20,165 bases of DNA, from the NCBI GenBank assembly GCA_903822115.1, contig CAIJNU010000006.1, positions 1 through 20,165 of the forward strand, written 5' to 3'. The notes below the pieces were generated by a model, which saw nothing but the letters and a program-made list of their open reading frames with translations, made no database searches and was not told the origin of the DNA. Positions 5,937-14,521 of this stretch are shown one piece after another. Source of the stretch: an uncultured Candidatus Peregrinibacteria bacterium. Lineage in GTDB: Bacteria; Patescibacteriota; Gracilibacteria; Peribacterales; Peribacteraceae. Every line of letters begins with the position of its first letter. Within the stretch, counting starts at the first letter, position 1. The translations under genes were made by a program, and so were the position numbers.

Positions 5937-8093
5937 TTACCGATTGGACAGAAATTGGTAGATCGCGATTGCCACATCCTGACGACTGAGTTCGGCTTCG
6001 GGGCTGAGCGTAGTCGTCCGATCGGGGAAGAGATTGTACTTCTGCGCGATCCCCGCGAAATCTGAAAACCAGTCGCTCGTCGAGACATCGGTGTAGGCGT
6101 AGGGCAAACCTTTCTGCAGCCCGAAGGTGAGGGCAAGCATCTTGAGGAACTCCGCGGTGTTCACCTGATCCGCAGGACGGAAGAGTCCGTCGGGATAGCC
6201 GCTGATGATGCCATCATTGGCAGCGGTGACGACGAACTTCGTATACCACTGACCGTCGAGGACATCGGGGAACCTCCCGCTGTTGCTGACATCGGCGACT
6301 GTGCCGTAGCGGGCGAGGAGGAGGAACTTCGCGGCCTCCGCGCGATTGACGGGCTGATCACCCTTGAATTGACCGTCGGGAAATCCGCCGATGACGGCGC
6401 GTCGATACAATTCCGCCGCGGCCTTGCCCGAGAGCTGACCCATGTCCGTATCGGGGAAGGGGTTCTGGTAAGCCTCGATGTTCGTGAGAACGGTGTCTTC
6501 GTAACCGGCGGGGGGAACTTTGGTGACCGGGGAAGATTGAATCGAACACTTCTGTTGCATATTCGCACAGGGAACATTCGCACTCGATATCGGCAACCCG
6601 CAATTGTTGGAATCCACCGCAACCCACGACTGCCCGCCGTTTGAACACTGCGACCAGCCGCACTGCCAATGCGGAGTGCAGGAGCCCGTGGCTTGAATAG
6701 CGAATTTCCCGTTGCTCACATCCATATTGCAATCGGAATCCAAACAATAATTGCCATTCGATGTGCTTGAAACGGCAACAATCATGTAGGGACCTTGTGA
6801 GAGAGATTTCACATCCCAACAAGTGCTCATCATCAGATCACATACCTTTTTTCCATCCCACGTCACAGATCCGTTGGGGGCACCGTTCACCGTTATCCAG
6901 CCCAAGACCATCCCATGGTTGGATCCAAACCGATTATCCACGAGACCAATCTGCACTTTATCGCTTCCGCCGGACCAACGAATGATGTTGCTCGCACCTG
7001 CCGTAAATTGCTCTCCCCCATTCGGCGAAGTGATGGTGACCTGAGCCGTGCCTCCACCCCAACATTGGGCAGCCGTTGCGAAGACAGTCCCATGCTCCTG
7101 CGCGCATTGCGCCGCTGTCGTATTTTCGCACTGCGTGCCTGCGGGCATGCCGCAGAAGATCGTGGCGGGCGAAGAAGTTAAAGGCTTGTAATCCAAACAT
7201 TCATCCTGCGTCTGGAAGGGTATCCCGCCCTGCGACGTACAATCAGCGTTTGGTATCACATGATCACAAGGGAAATGGCCTGTGTTTGGTTTCCAGAAGC
7301 AAAAACTCTGCGAGGTGCTGGTGCACACCACGCTCGTCGTCGCCTGGCTGACGTTGTTCGCTAAATTCGTATCGTTATCCGGAGTGAAGGCGGTTGCCTG
7401 AAATCCGATGGTAGAATGACAATCCGCAGAGGAGGAAACTTTGAAAGTAACTTTTACCGTGGTCGACTGACCCGCTTGCAAGTGATCGAAGATACAACCG
7501 ATGCGTGGAGGTGTGAAGGCTGTCGCGAGAGTACATCTGGAATCGGAGTTTGCCGGATCAAATGTCAGTCCAGCGGGAATTTCATTCAGCGTATGGATAG
7601 ACGAAGGTGAAGAACCATTATTCGACATCGTAATGGTGTAGGTAATCGATGAACCGGGAGAAACGCTTGCCGGACCTGTGATCGTCACTGCGGCGTCCAC
7701 GTCGAAATACAACACCGTCGTCGAATAGCGAGCTCCGCAAGTGCTGTCGATGTCTGGTGCTTGATCCGCTGGTGGTTTCGGGCAAATTGCGAAATCCACG
7801 CGATAACTTCCGTAACCGCCACGTGAATTCAGTTGACCACGCAAGCCAGTAACAACGCTCGTTTGCCCCTGCGTTGCCAAGCCCATTCCGCCAAGTAAAG
7901 AGGAACTGTCACTCTTATATATTTCGACACGAATCTCCATTGAATTTCCTGGGTCACTGGAAAGAGCAAGAGTGGCGACGTCGCTATCACCACTGATGTT
8001 GACGGAATTTATGGAGATACCAGGTGCTTGAGCAACAACGAAAAGCGGAATCATCGCAATCACGGCAACGAGACCGACGAGATATTTCTTCAT
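5937..8093 (-). CDS. Secreted surface protein with DUF11-like, Cys-rich and three S-layer homology domains
   Basis: 718 residues from the ATG at 8093, chosen because MKKYLVGLVAVIAMIPLFVV is a textbook signal peptide ending AQA near residue 23. Domains in order: an unassigned beta-rich part (24-130); a DUF11-like domain (about 133-255, VTITGPASVSPGSSITYTI with LANNVSQATT at its end); two small Cys modules (about 265-300 and 313-346); a Kre9/KNH-like Ig domain (about 351-468, VTITSPNGGEQFTAG and IIRWSGG); a second Cys-rich patch (472-516); and three SLH repeats (about 540-718, FPDGQFKGDQPVNRAEAAKF, YPDGLFRPADQVNTAEFLKM, then a more divergent third). SLH domains usually hold proteins to cell-wall polymers, so this is probably part of the cell surface layer. 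It converges on the MGMT-like gene. Confidence 0.9.
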   Translation of the reverse strand: MKKYLVGLVAVIAMIPLFVVAQAPGISINSVNISGDSDVATLALSSDPGNSMEIRVEIYKSDSSSLLGGMGLATQGQTSVVTGLRGQLNSRGGYGSYRVDFAICPKPPADQAPDIDSTCGARYSTTVLYFDVDAAVTITGPASVSPGSSITYTITMSNNGSSPSSIHTLNEIPAGLTFDPANSDSRCTLATAFTPPRIGCIFDHLQAGQSTTVKVTFKVSSSADCHSTIGFQATAFTPDNDTNLANNVSQATTSVVCTSTSQSFCFWKPNTGHFPCDHVIPNADCTSQGGIPFQTQDECLDYKPLTSSPATIFCGMPAGTQCENTTAAQCAQEHGTVFATAAQCWGGGTAQVTITSPNGGEQFTAGASNIIRWSGGSDKVQIGLVDNRFGSNHGMVLGWITVNGAPNGSVTWDGKKVCDLMMSTCWDVKSLSQGPYMIVAVSSTSNGNYCLDSDCNMDVSNGKFAIQATGSCTPHWQCGWSQCSNGGQSWVAVDSNNCGLPISSANVPCANMQQKCSIQSSPVTKVPPAGYEDTVLTNIEAYQNPFPDTDMGQLSGKAAAELYRRAVIGGFPDGQFKGDQPVNRAEAAKFLLLARYGTVADVSNSGRFPDVLDGQWYTKFVVTAANDGIISGYPDGLFRPADQVNTAEFLKMLALTFGLQKGLPYAYTDVSTSDWFSDFAGIAQKYNLFPDRTTTLSPEAELSRQDVAIAIYQFLSNR

Positions 8094-8119
8094 GGGAAAT
8101 AGGGGAGGAAATTGCGACG

Positions 8120-8148
8120 ACCTTACTCCACTGGACATATTGAGTCAA
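8120..8148 (-). promoter_or_regulatory. Possible promoter for the SLH gene
   Basis: On the minus strand: TTGACT (8148-8143), a 17-base spacer, then TAAGGT (8125-8120). Good -35 and spacing, weak -10. The rest of the 296 bases between this gene and pheT shows no other gene. Confidence 0.4.
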
Positions 8149-8378
8149 TCATGTTTTCATAAAGATTTGCCGTAAATCCTCGTATTCCTATCCAAACAGG
8201 CATTTTAGGGGTGTATTGCCCGTCTTTCCATCCTCAAAATATGCCCGTATTTCAGACACACAGCGCTCCCCCCTTCTCCTCCTCGGCTCTTCTCTCCAGG
8301 CGCACTTCACATCGCTTCATGCACGGAGAATAGTCACCACCAAAAAGCGAGCCCTTCTCTCTTCCCCGCTCTTGAGTC

Positions 8379-8384
8379 ATACTT
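8379..8384 (+). promoter_or_regulatory. Possible -10 element directly before pheT
   Basis: CATACT ends 5 bases before the pheT ATG. If used, transcription would start at about the ATG. There is no Shine-Dalgarno and no clear -35. Confidence 0.3.
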
Positions 8385-8389
8385 TCCCC

Positions 8390-10765
8390 ATGAAAATCTC
8401 CCTGGAATGGCTCAGCGAGTTCGTCGAACTTCTGGAGAAGGATCCGGAGGCGATCGCGCGCGCGATCACGGCGAAGGTTGCGGAGGTGGATGAGGTCGAA
8501 GTGCAGGGCAAGATGCTGGAGCACGTCGTCGTCGGGAAAATCCTCACGGTGAAGAAGCACCCGAACGCCGACACGCTCCTCCTCTGCGACGTGCAGACGG
8601 ATTTGGGAGCGAAGAGAGTGGTGTGCGGAGGAACGAACTTGAAGGAAGGCATGCTCGTCGCGCTCGCGCACATCGGTGCGACCGTGCGCTGGCACGGGAC
8701 GGAAGTTGCAAAGATCGAGAAGGCGAAGATACGCGGTGAGGAGAGCGAAGGCATGATCTGCGCGGCAGAGGAATTGGAACTCGCTTCCCAATTTCCACCG
8801 AAGCCCGAGGACGGAGCGCGCCCCATCATGGATCTCACGCCGTTGAATCCGAAGGTCGGCACACCGCTGCGAGAGGCACTCGGCCTCTCCGACGTCATCC
8901 TCCACATCGATAATCACGCCATCACACACCGCCCGGACCTCTTCTCGCATCAGGGCTTCGCGCGGGAATTCGTGGCGGTCGGCCTCGCCAAGAGCAAAAC
9001 CCGAGCCGAGGAGAAGCGGCCTTCCTTCCCGCTCGATCCTCTCCCCTTCGATTGCGTCGTCCAGAGCCGCAAACTCATGCCCCGCTACTGCGCCTGCCTC
9101 CTCGAGATCCCGTCCCTCGGGCAGACGCCCGACTGGATGAAGCGGCGACTCGAGGCGACCGGTATTCGCAGCATCAGTCTTCCCGTCGACATCACGAACT
9201 ACGTGATGCTGGAGATCGGTGTGCCGCTTCACAGTTTCGATTCCGCGGATTTCAAGGGCGACATCACCGTGCGCAAAGCGAAGAGAGGCGAGCACATCAC
9301 GACGCTCGACGGCATCGATCGCGAACTCCCTGCCGGCGCCATCATCATCAGCGATGATGAAGGTATCTTCGATCTCCTCGGCATCATGGGAGGACTGCGC
9401 AGCTCCACGAAGGAAACCACGCGACGCGTCTACCTCCACGCGGCTTCGCTCGATCCGGCCGCGATCCGCATGACCGTCACGAAGACGGGGCACAGGACGG
9501 AGGCGGCGACGGTGTACGAGAAGGGCGTGCCGCACGTGATCACGGAGGAAGGATTCTTCCGCGCCCTCGATCTTTTCCTCTCCCTCATCCCCGGCGCGCG
9601 CATCGTCTCGCGCCTGGAGACATATGGAGAAAACGGCTCTCCAAAGCCCATCACACTGAACTTGAAGCGCGCGGAGAGTCTGCTCGGGACACCGGTTGCA
9701 GCCGACCGCGCGAAGGAAATTCTCCGACATCTCGGATTTGCAGTGCAGGAGAAAGGGCGCGCTCTCAGCGTCACAGCTCCTCTCTGGCGCACCGACATTC
9801 ATGGTGAGCACGATCTCGCAGAAGAAGTTGGAAGAATTCTCGGATACGACACCATCGAATCCGCGCTGCCCTCGGCATCCGTCTTCCCGCCCCCCCGCGA
9901 TCACCGCCTCCATCATCTGCGCGAGGCACTGAAGGAAGGAAGCTTCATCGAAACGGTTCCGCTCTCGCTTGTAGGAGACACACTTTTGAAGAAGGCTGGA
10001 ATGGATCCGCTCGACGCGCACACGATCGAAAATCCCCTCGGCGAGGAACTCGCGCATCCCCATCCCTCGACCATCCCCGCGCTGCTCGAGCACGCAGCGA
10101 AGAATCTTCCGCTCGTGGAAAGTTATCTCCAGACCTTCACTTGCGCCCACGTCTTCAATAAACGAGAGGGAGAATGGTTCGAGTGCGGATTTCTCGCCAT
10201 GAATCGCGGCGAATCTTCCCTCAAGCAGATGCCGCTCCTGCGCCTCAAGCAGGAAATCAGCGACGCCCTCGGGCAAGCGGGGTGGAGCATGAGTATTAAA
10301 ACGGGAGCAGCCCCGCCCTTCGGCCACCCCGGCCGCAGTGCCGACCTCTTCATCGCCGATACCATCGTCGGCTTCCTCACGGAAGTCCATCCGGAAGTCC
10401 TCGCGCGCTTCGGCCTGCCCGCGCGCACGGCAGTCGCCACGCTGGACCTGACCTCGCTTCTCGCGCTCCCGTCTGCCACCGTCACGCCTGCTCCCCTCCC
10501 GTCCTTCCCCGCCGTCACGTACGACGTGACGATGCAGCGCACACAAAAGCAGACGACGCAGGAACTCCTGAAGAAACTGCGCGCGGCATCCGCGCTGCTC
10601 GAGAACGTCGAGGTCATCGACCTCTTCGACGGCGCACCGCTGAAGAATGATGAATACAATCTGACCCTGCGCTTCACCTACCGCGCGAAGGACCGCACGC
10701 TCACGGAGGATGAAGCGAAGAAGGAGCAGGAGAAGGTTCTTGGGACGGCGGGAATGGAGAGGTGA
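8390..10765 (+). CDS. pheT: Phenylalanyl-tRNA synthetase beta subunit
   Basis: 791 residues, close to the usual bacterial length of about 795. The start MKISLEWLSEFVEL is the conserved PheT N-terminus; an open frame 58 codons further upstream is not family sequence. Next comes the EMAP/Trbp-type tRNA-binding OB domain (about 40-150, KKHPNADTLLLC and VVCGGTN), the B3/B4 editing region (about 215-400, IDNHAITHRPDLFSHQGFAR and VDITNYVMLEIG), the B5 domain (about 415-490), a catalytic-like fold, and the C-terminal anticodon-binding FDX-ACB domain (about 700-791, PSFPAVTYDVTM and RFTYRAKDRTLTEDEA). With PheS it charges tRNA-Phe. pheS is not adjacent in this window, unlike the common pheST order. 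A 904-codon antisense frame is a composition shadow. Confidence 0.97.
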   Translation: MKISLEWLSEFVELLEKDPEAIARAITAKVAEVDEVEVQGKMLEHVVVGKILTVKKHPNADTLLLCDVQTDLGAKRVVCGGTNLKEGMLVALAHIGATVRWHGTEVAKIEKAKIRGEESEGMICAAEELELASQFPPKPEDGARPIMDLTPLNPKVGTPLREALGLSDVILHIDNHAITHRPDLFSHQGFAREFVAVGLAKSKTRAEEKRPSFPLDPLPFDCVVQSRKLMPRYCACLLEIPSLGQTPDWMKRRLEATGIRSISLPVDITNYVMLEIGVPLHSFDSADFKGDITVRKAKRGEHITTLDGIDRELPAGAIIISDDEGIFDLLGIMGGLRSSTKETTRRVYLHAASLDPAAIRMTVTKTGHRTEAATVYEKGVPHVITEEGFFRALDLFLSLIPGARIVSRLETYGENGSPKPITLNLKRAESLLGTPVAADRAKEILRHLGFAVQEKGRALSVTAPLWRTDIHGEHDLAEEVGRILGYDTIESALPSASVFPPPRDHRLHHLREALKEGSFIETVPLSLVGDTLLKKAGMDPLDAHTIENPLGEELAHPHPSTIPALLEHAAKNLPLVESYLQTFTCAHVFNKREGEWFECGFLAMNRGESSLKQMPLLRLKQEISDALGQAGWSMSIKTGAAPPFGHPGRSADLFIADTIVGFLTEVHPEVLARFGLPARTAVATLDLTSLLALPSATVTPAPLPSFPAVTYDVTMQRTQKQTTQELLKKLRAASALLENVEVIDLFDGAPLKNDEYNLTLRFTYRAKDRTLTEDEAKKEQEKVLGTAGMER

Positions 10766-10870
10766 GGGGCAGAGGAGGAGGCGGATTTTGCCATGAATGA
10801 TCTGGCGGCATTGAAAGATTTGGTGCAAGTTTCTCGATAGGGGAAACTTCCCCCATCCGGAGAAATGCGC

Positions 10871-10876
10871 TATAAT
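10871..10876 (+). promoter_or_regulatory. Perfect -10 box upstream of the mosaic protease-like gene
   Basis: A perfect TATAAT lies 7 bases before an ATA at 10884 that is in frame with the gene annotated from 10965. The -35 position (TTCCCC near 10848) is weak. A small GGGGA-AACT-TCCCC hairpin sits at about 10840-10853. Confidence 0.45.
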
Positions 10877-10964
10877 AAGAAGAATACCAACATTCTCTCT
10901 GCAAAGCCGAAAACACACCAATCGTCGGGACATTCTCGGATATCTGATCGCATTCGCGCTCTGC

Positions 10965-13900
10965 ATGGTCGCATTGGCTGTGATGAACTGCGTTCATGGT
11001 TCCTTCTCATTTCACGCACAGACGGGGGGAAATGATTCCTCCAGCGAGAGCAGAAAGAATATTTCCTCTTCTCCATCTTCATGTGACAGCCTTGATTCAA
11101 CGGATCTTGCCACCCATGCTGCCAACCAAATAGACAGTCGAATCGCTACCGTTTCGGCATCAGGTGGGCTTGCTGAATATACGAATCGGCCACTTTCTCA
11201 AACCTTACCATGGACAAGAAATCCAAATGCCTGGACGTCAGCTTTGACACCTTTGGATTTTACCGGAGTTGCGGGGTGGACCGATGCCGGCTGGCCTCTC
11301 ATCGGTTGGGGCGATCAAGTGTTTTACACTCATGGAGAAACGCTCATCACTCCCCGTCATTATCTTACGGCAGCCCATCTTTACGATAGGAACGGCTCCA
11401 AAATTGGGTTTCTTGATCCTGATGGCAATCAGGTTGTAAGAACTGTCGTTAATAACATCACCATACCCAACACAGATATAAATATCGGAGTTTTAGATAG
11501 TGATGTGCCGGATTCAATCACCTACTATCCGTTAATGAATTCTACAACCTTAAAAAACCTCGTACAAAAAACAAATCCAAACTATAACATGAATGTTCCA
11601 ATTGTTGCGTTTAATCAAGACTCTTATGCGCTCGTTCACTCAATGAACGAAATGAGCGATATGCTTATTGCGCACGCCACTTATCAGACAGGACGGAGAG
11701 CAACTTTTAGTGAGGAATTAAGAGGTGGAGACTCTGGTTCACCGGGTTTCATAATAATTGATAATCAACCGATTCTTCTTTTCACGCATACTACTACTAA
11801 TACTGGCCCCAATCTCGGCTCATACATCCCAGATATTAATGCTGCCATAACTGCCATGGGGCATAACGAAAACGGCTATCAAGTCACAGAGTATAACCCG
11901 AAATGCTTTGCACAGTACCCAATAAACAACGTGCCGCAATTTACCGGAGGTATGGAAACTATCGCAATAAACCAAGCGAAAATTCAACCGGATGTTGCGA
12001 TTGATACGGTAACGGCCTCTGATGTAGATACCGGTCAAACGATCGCGTTTAGCCTAGAGTCCTTATTCAGTTATCCTCAGCCGGACACCCTTAATCCTTT
12101 AGATTATTTTAGAATCGATTCTTCGACGGGACAAATATTCCAGACACACCCCATAGACACGAATGAATATGGTTTCAATTTTGGTTTAGCTGTTAAACTA
12201 ACAGATGATGGCATGATCCCAGCCTCACAAACAATGGATGTGCCACTCAAGCTTTTTAGCTTTAATTCTGATCCGAATTTTTCAATTGATTCTGCGTATT
12301 CGCAATCTGTATTTCCAAACAATATTGAAAAGATTGCTTTTGATAACTCTAATAATCTCCTGGTTGCTGGGCATTTTTCAGCGCCAGGGAATAGCATTGC
12401 ACGTTTCACTCCCGCTGGAGAGATAGATACCACCTTTCATTCTGGCTTGAGTGCTTTTGATTATGTGGATTCTATGTTCGTAGAACCTGACGGCAAAATA
12501 GTGATGACTTTTGTGAACCCAATTCTTTACGATGGAATTTCCACGAGCACCATTGTCAGATTGAATTCTGATGGGTCCTTGGATTCAAGTTTTATGAATA
12601 ATATTATTTCTGGAATTGCAAAAACATATGCGTCTACGGCTTTTCCTTATGGGAACAAAATACTATTGATTGGAAGCAATAATCCCAGTAGAAATTCAAG
12701 CACTGAGCCGATTCTATTGAACAAAGATGGCACTATAGATACCAGTTTTATCTACAACAATGGGAATAGTGATGTGTCGGATCCATGGCAACTTGCCATC
12801 AAAGATGGTGACCAGATTGTTTTGGCAGGATGCCAAGTGAGTGATGTCGGAAAAATTCTTCGAATAAATTCCGATGGCACGATTGATCAAAATTTTAAAA
12901 CAGCTGTTGGTAGAGGCTTTAATGGGCCCATGTACGATGTGAAAGTGTTATCAAATAACAAAATGTTAGTTATTGGTTCTTTTGATACATTTAATTCTCT
13001 GCCAGCACCGGGAATTGCACTCATAAATAATGACGGCACTTTAGATTCCACGTTTGAAAACAATATTGGAACCGGAATATATGATTATTTTGGTCAAATG
13101 TTGGTTCAGCCAGATGATAAAATCCTTTTAACGGGAAGTTTTGAATCAATAAACAGACACAGTGTAGGGGGCTTGGTCCGGATTAATACGGATGGAACAG
13201 TCGATTCTGTTTTTTATGACAATATGGGCAGTGGTGTAGAGGAATATTATGGGCCGATTGCGCAGAGATCGGATGGAGCAATCGCTATTTATGCCACCTC
13301 TCCTACTCGCATCGGCAATCAAGTGTTTTCGGGTGTGGCGGTTTTAGTGACAAAAAAACAAACGAATACTTTGCCACCAGCATTATCGGAAAAATCGGAT
13401 TCGAGAATTTTACATTCGGGTGATGTGACGACAGACAACGATATTGATTTGAGTGGAACGGCGAGTGCTGATGCAGCAGTCCAAATATTTGACGGCAATA
13501 CTGAAATTGCAAGCACTACGGCAGACTCGAGCGGTCTGTGGTCAGCGCACATACATTTAAGTTACGCAGCGCACAGTATTTCTGTTTCGCACATCCTAAA
13601 CTTCATAACAACGGAGACATCCAATAGATCTCCTGCAACGACGATTGTTGTTGGTGCGGCAGAATCGTCTTCCTCCAGCGTTTCTTCCACGCCCCACGGG
13701 GGTGGCGGAGGAGGGGGTGGGGGTGGAGGAGGCGGCGGGACATCGACGCCATCTCATGGCGCGACAAGCGCATCCTCCTCTACCGCCCCCACAGCGAGGA
13801 CACTACACACCGGCATGGCAGGATCGGATGTCTCCGCCCTCCAGAACATCCTCCTCAAGCAGAAGATCCTCACCGGCCCCGTCACGGGAACGTACGATGA

Positions 13901-14303
13901 CAGTACGCTGAAGGCAATCTTCAAGTTCCAGCAATCTGCAGGAATCAAACCCACGGGCATCGCCGACGTCGTCACACAGCAGAAACTCCAAGCACTCTCC
14001 GTTCCCACAACTACTCCCAAAGTTTCCTCCCCTTCCATCAAATCTTTCACGCGGACTCTCACTGTGGGAACGCAGGGAACAGATGTCTCCGCTCTCCAAA
14101 CCTATCTCTCGCAACAGAAATTCCTCTCCGGATCGTTCAAGAGCGGCACCTTCGATCAAGCAACGAAGACCGCACTCATTGCCTTCCAGAGGAAGAACAA
14201 GCTGCGTCCCAGCGGCATGGTGGATAGCGTGACGAAGTTGCTGCTCAATAAAATACAACCCAATTTCAAGGAATCATCGACCTCTTCGGCATCCAGCAAG
14301 TAG
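10965..14303 (+). CDS. Secreted mosaic protein: trypsin-like domain, cadherin-like, delta-60-type repeats, Ig-like, two peptidoglycan-binding domains
   Basis: 1112 residues from the first in-frame ATG. The same frame runs on upstream and adds a basic n-region (SRKHTNRRDILGYLIAFALC) that completes a signal peptide, so the true start is probably upstream, perhaps at 10884. Residues 105-300 resemble a trypsin-like serine protease: LTAAH (His138), NTDINIGVL (Asp171) and GGDSGSP (Ser257). A cadherin-like domain follows (about 313-420, ASDVDTGQ and FRIDSSTGQI). Then come delta-60-type repeats (about 425-790), with units such as RLNSDGSLDSSF and RINSDGTIDQNF, likely forming a propeller. An Ig-like domain (about 805-880), a Ser/Gly linker, and two peptidoglycan-binding type 1 domains (about 943-1010 and 1030-1100, each with G-x2-G-x-DVSALQ) complete it. 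Probably wall-bound; activity untested. Confidence 0.88.
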   Translation: MVALAVMNCVHGSFSFHAQTGGNDSSSESRKNISSSPSSCDSLDSTDLATHAANQIDSRIATVSASGGLAEYTNRPLSQTLPWTRNPNAWTSALTPLDFTGVAGWTDAGWPLIGWGDQVFYTHGETLITPRHYLTAAHLYDRNGSKIGFLDPDGNQVVRTVVNNITIPNTDINIGVLDSDVPDSITYYPLMNSTTLKNLVQKTNPNYNMNVPIVAFNQDSYALVHSMNEMSDMLIAHATYQTGRRATFSEELRGGDSGSPGFIIIDNQPILLFTHTTTNTGPNLGSYIPDINAAITAMGHNENGYQVTEYNPKCFAQYPINNVPQFTGGMETIAINQAKIQPDVAIDTVTASDVDTGQTIAFSLESLFSYPQPDTLNPLDYFRIDSSTGQIFQTHPIDTNEYGFNFGLAVKLTDDGMIPASQTMDVPLKLFSFNSDPNFSIDSAYSQSVFPNNIEKIAFDNSNNLLVAGHFSAPGNSIARFTPAGEIDTTFHSGLSAFDYVDSMFVEPDGKIVMTFVNPILYDGISTSTIVRLNSDGSLDSSFMNNIISGIAKTYASTAFPYGNKILLIGSNNPSRNSSTEPILLNKDGTIDTSFIYNNGNSDVSDPWQLAIKDGDQIVLAGCQVSDVGKILRINSDGTIDQNFKTAVGRGFNGPMYDVKVLSNNKMLVIGSFDTFNSLPAPGIALINNDGTLDSTFENNIGTGIYDYFGQMLVQPDDKILLTGSFESINRHSVGGLVRINTDGTVDSVFYDNMGSGVEEYYGPIAQRSDGAIAIYATSPTRIGNQVFSGVAVLVTKKQTNTLPPALSEKSDSRILHSGDVTTDNDIDLSGTASADAAVQIFDGNTEIASTTADSSGLWSAHIHLSYAAHSISVSHILNFITTETSNRSPATTIVVGAAESSSSSVSSTPHGGGGGGGGGGGGGGTSTPSHGATSASSSTAPTARTLHTGMAGSDVSALQNILLKQKILTGPVTGTYDDSTLKAIFKFQQSAGIKPTGIADVVTQQKLQALSVPTTTPKVSSPSIKSFTRTLTVGTQGTDVSALQTYLSQQKFLSGSFKSGTFDQATKTALIAFQRKNKLRPSGMVDSVTKLLLNKIQPNFKESSTSSASSK
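13698..13739 (+). repeat. G-rich tract encoding a polyglycine linker
   Basis: Forty-two bases made mostly of GGG and GGGGG runs broken by single T, C or A. It encodes a Gly-only run between the Ser-rich linker and the first peptidoglycan-binding domain, and satisfies the spacing of a G-quadruplex motif on the coding strand. Confidence 0.8.
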
Positions 14304-14304
14304 C

Positions 14305-14464
14305 GTGTCACTCTGAGCCCCGTCAAAGGTCGACACGCAATGTGTCTATGGTTCGTGGCTCGCTTTCCCTCTTCAGGGTCTTACCGTGTCAGCCTGAGGT
14401 GCTTTTTGCATAGCAAAAAGCCACGAAGGCGAAAGCGCGAGCACCTCACCATGACACGCTTGCT
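14305..14464. repeat. Dispersed repeat copy A between convergent genes
   Basis: Starts two bases after the stop at 14303 and ends about 57 bases before the stop of the opposite gene. The left part (14305-14362, GTGTCACTCTGAGC ... GACACGCAATGTGTCTAT) and the right part (14445-14464, CTCACCATGACACGC...) match the region at 18328-18446. The ends are inverted (GCGTGTCA against TGACACGC). Inside are a perfect 9-base hairpin, GCTTTTTGC-ATA-GCAAAAAGC (14401-14421), and flanking GAGGTGC/GCACCTC arms. It may act as a bidirectional terminator or be a non-coding mobile repeat. Confidence 0.7.
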
Positions 14465-14521
14465 GATGTGCGTCTCCCATGCATAAGGCTCAGCGAGCCA
14501 AAAATTCTTCGGCATCCTCAT

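Noticed and set aside
8252..10966. 904-codon open frame antisense to pheT
   Set aside because: It mirrors a certain gene, contains no recognisable domain, and arises from the GC-rich codon use of pheT.
14401..14421. Hairpin GCTTTTTGC-ATA-GCAAAAAGC as a standard intrinsic terminator
   Set aside because: The stem is AT-rich and no T tract follows on either strand; described as part of the dispersed repeat instead.
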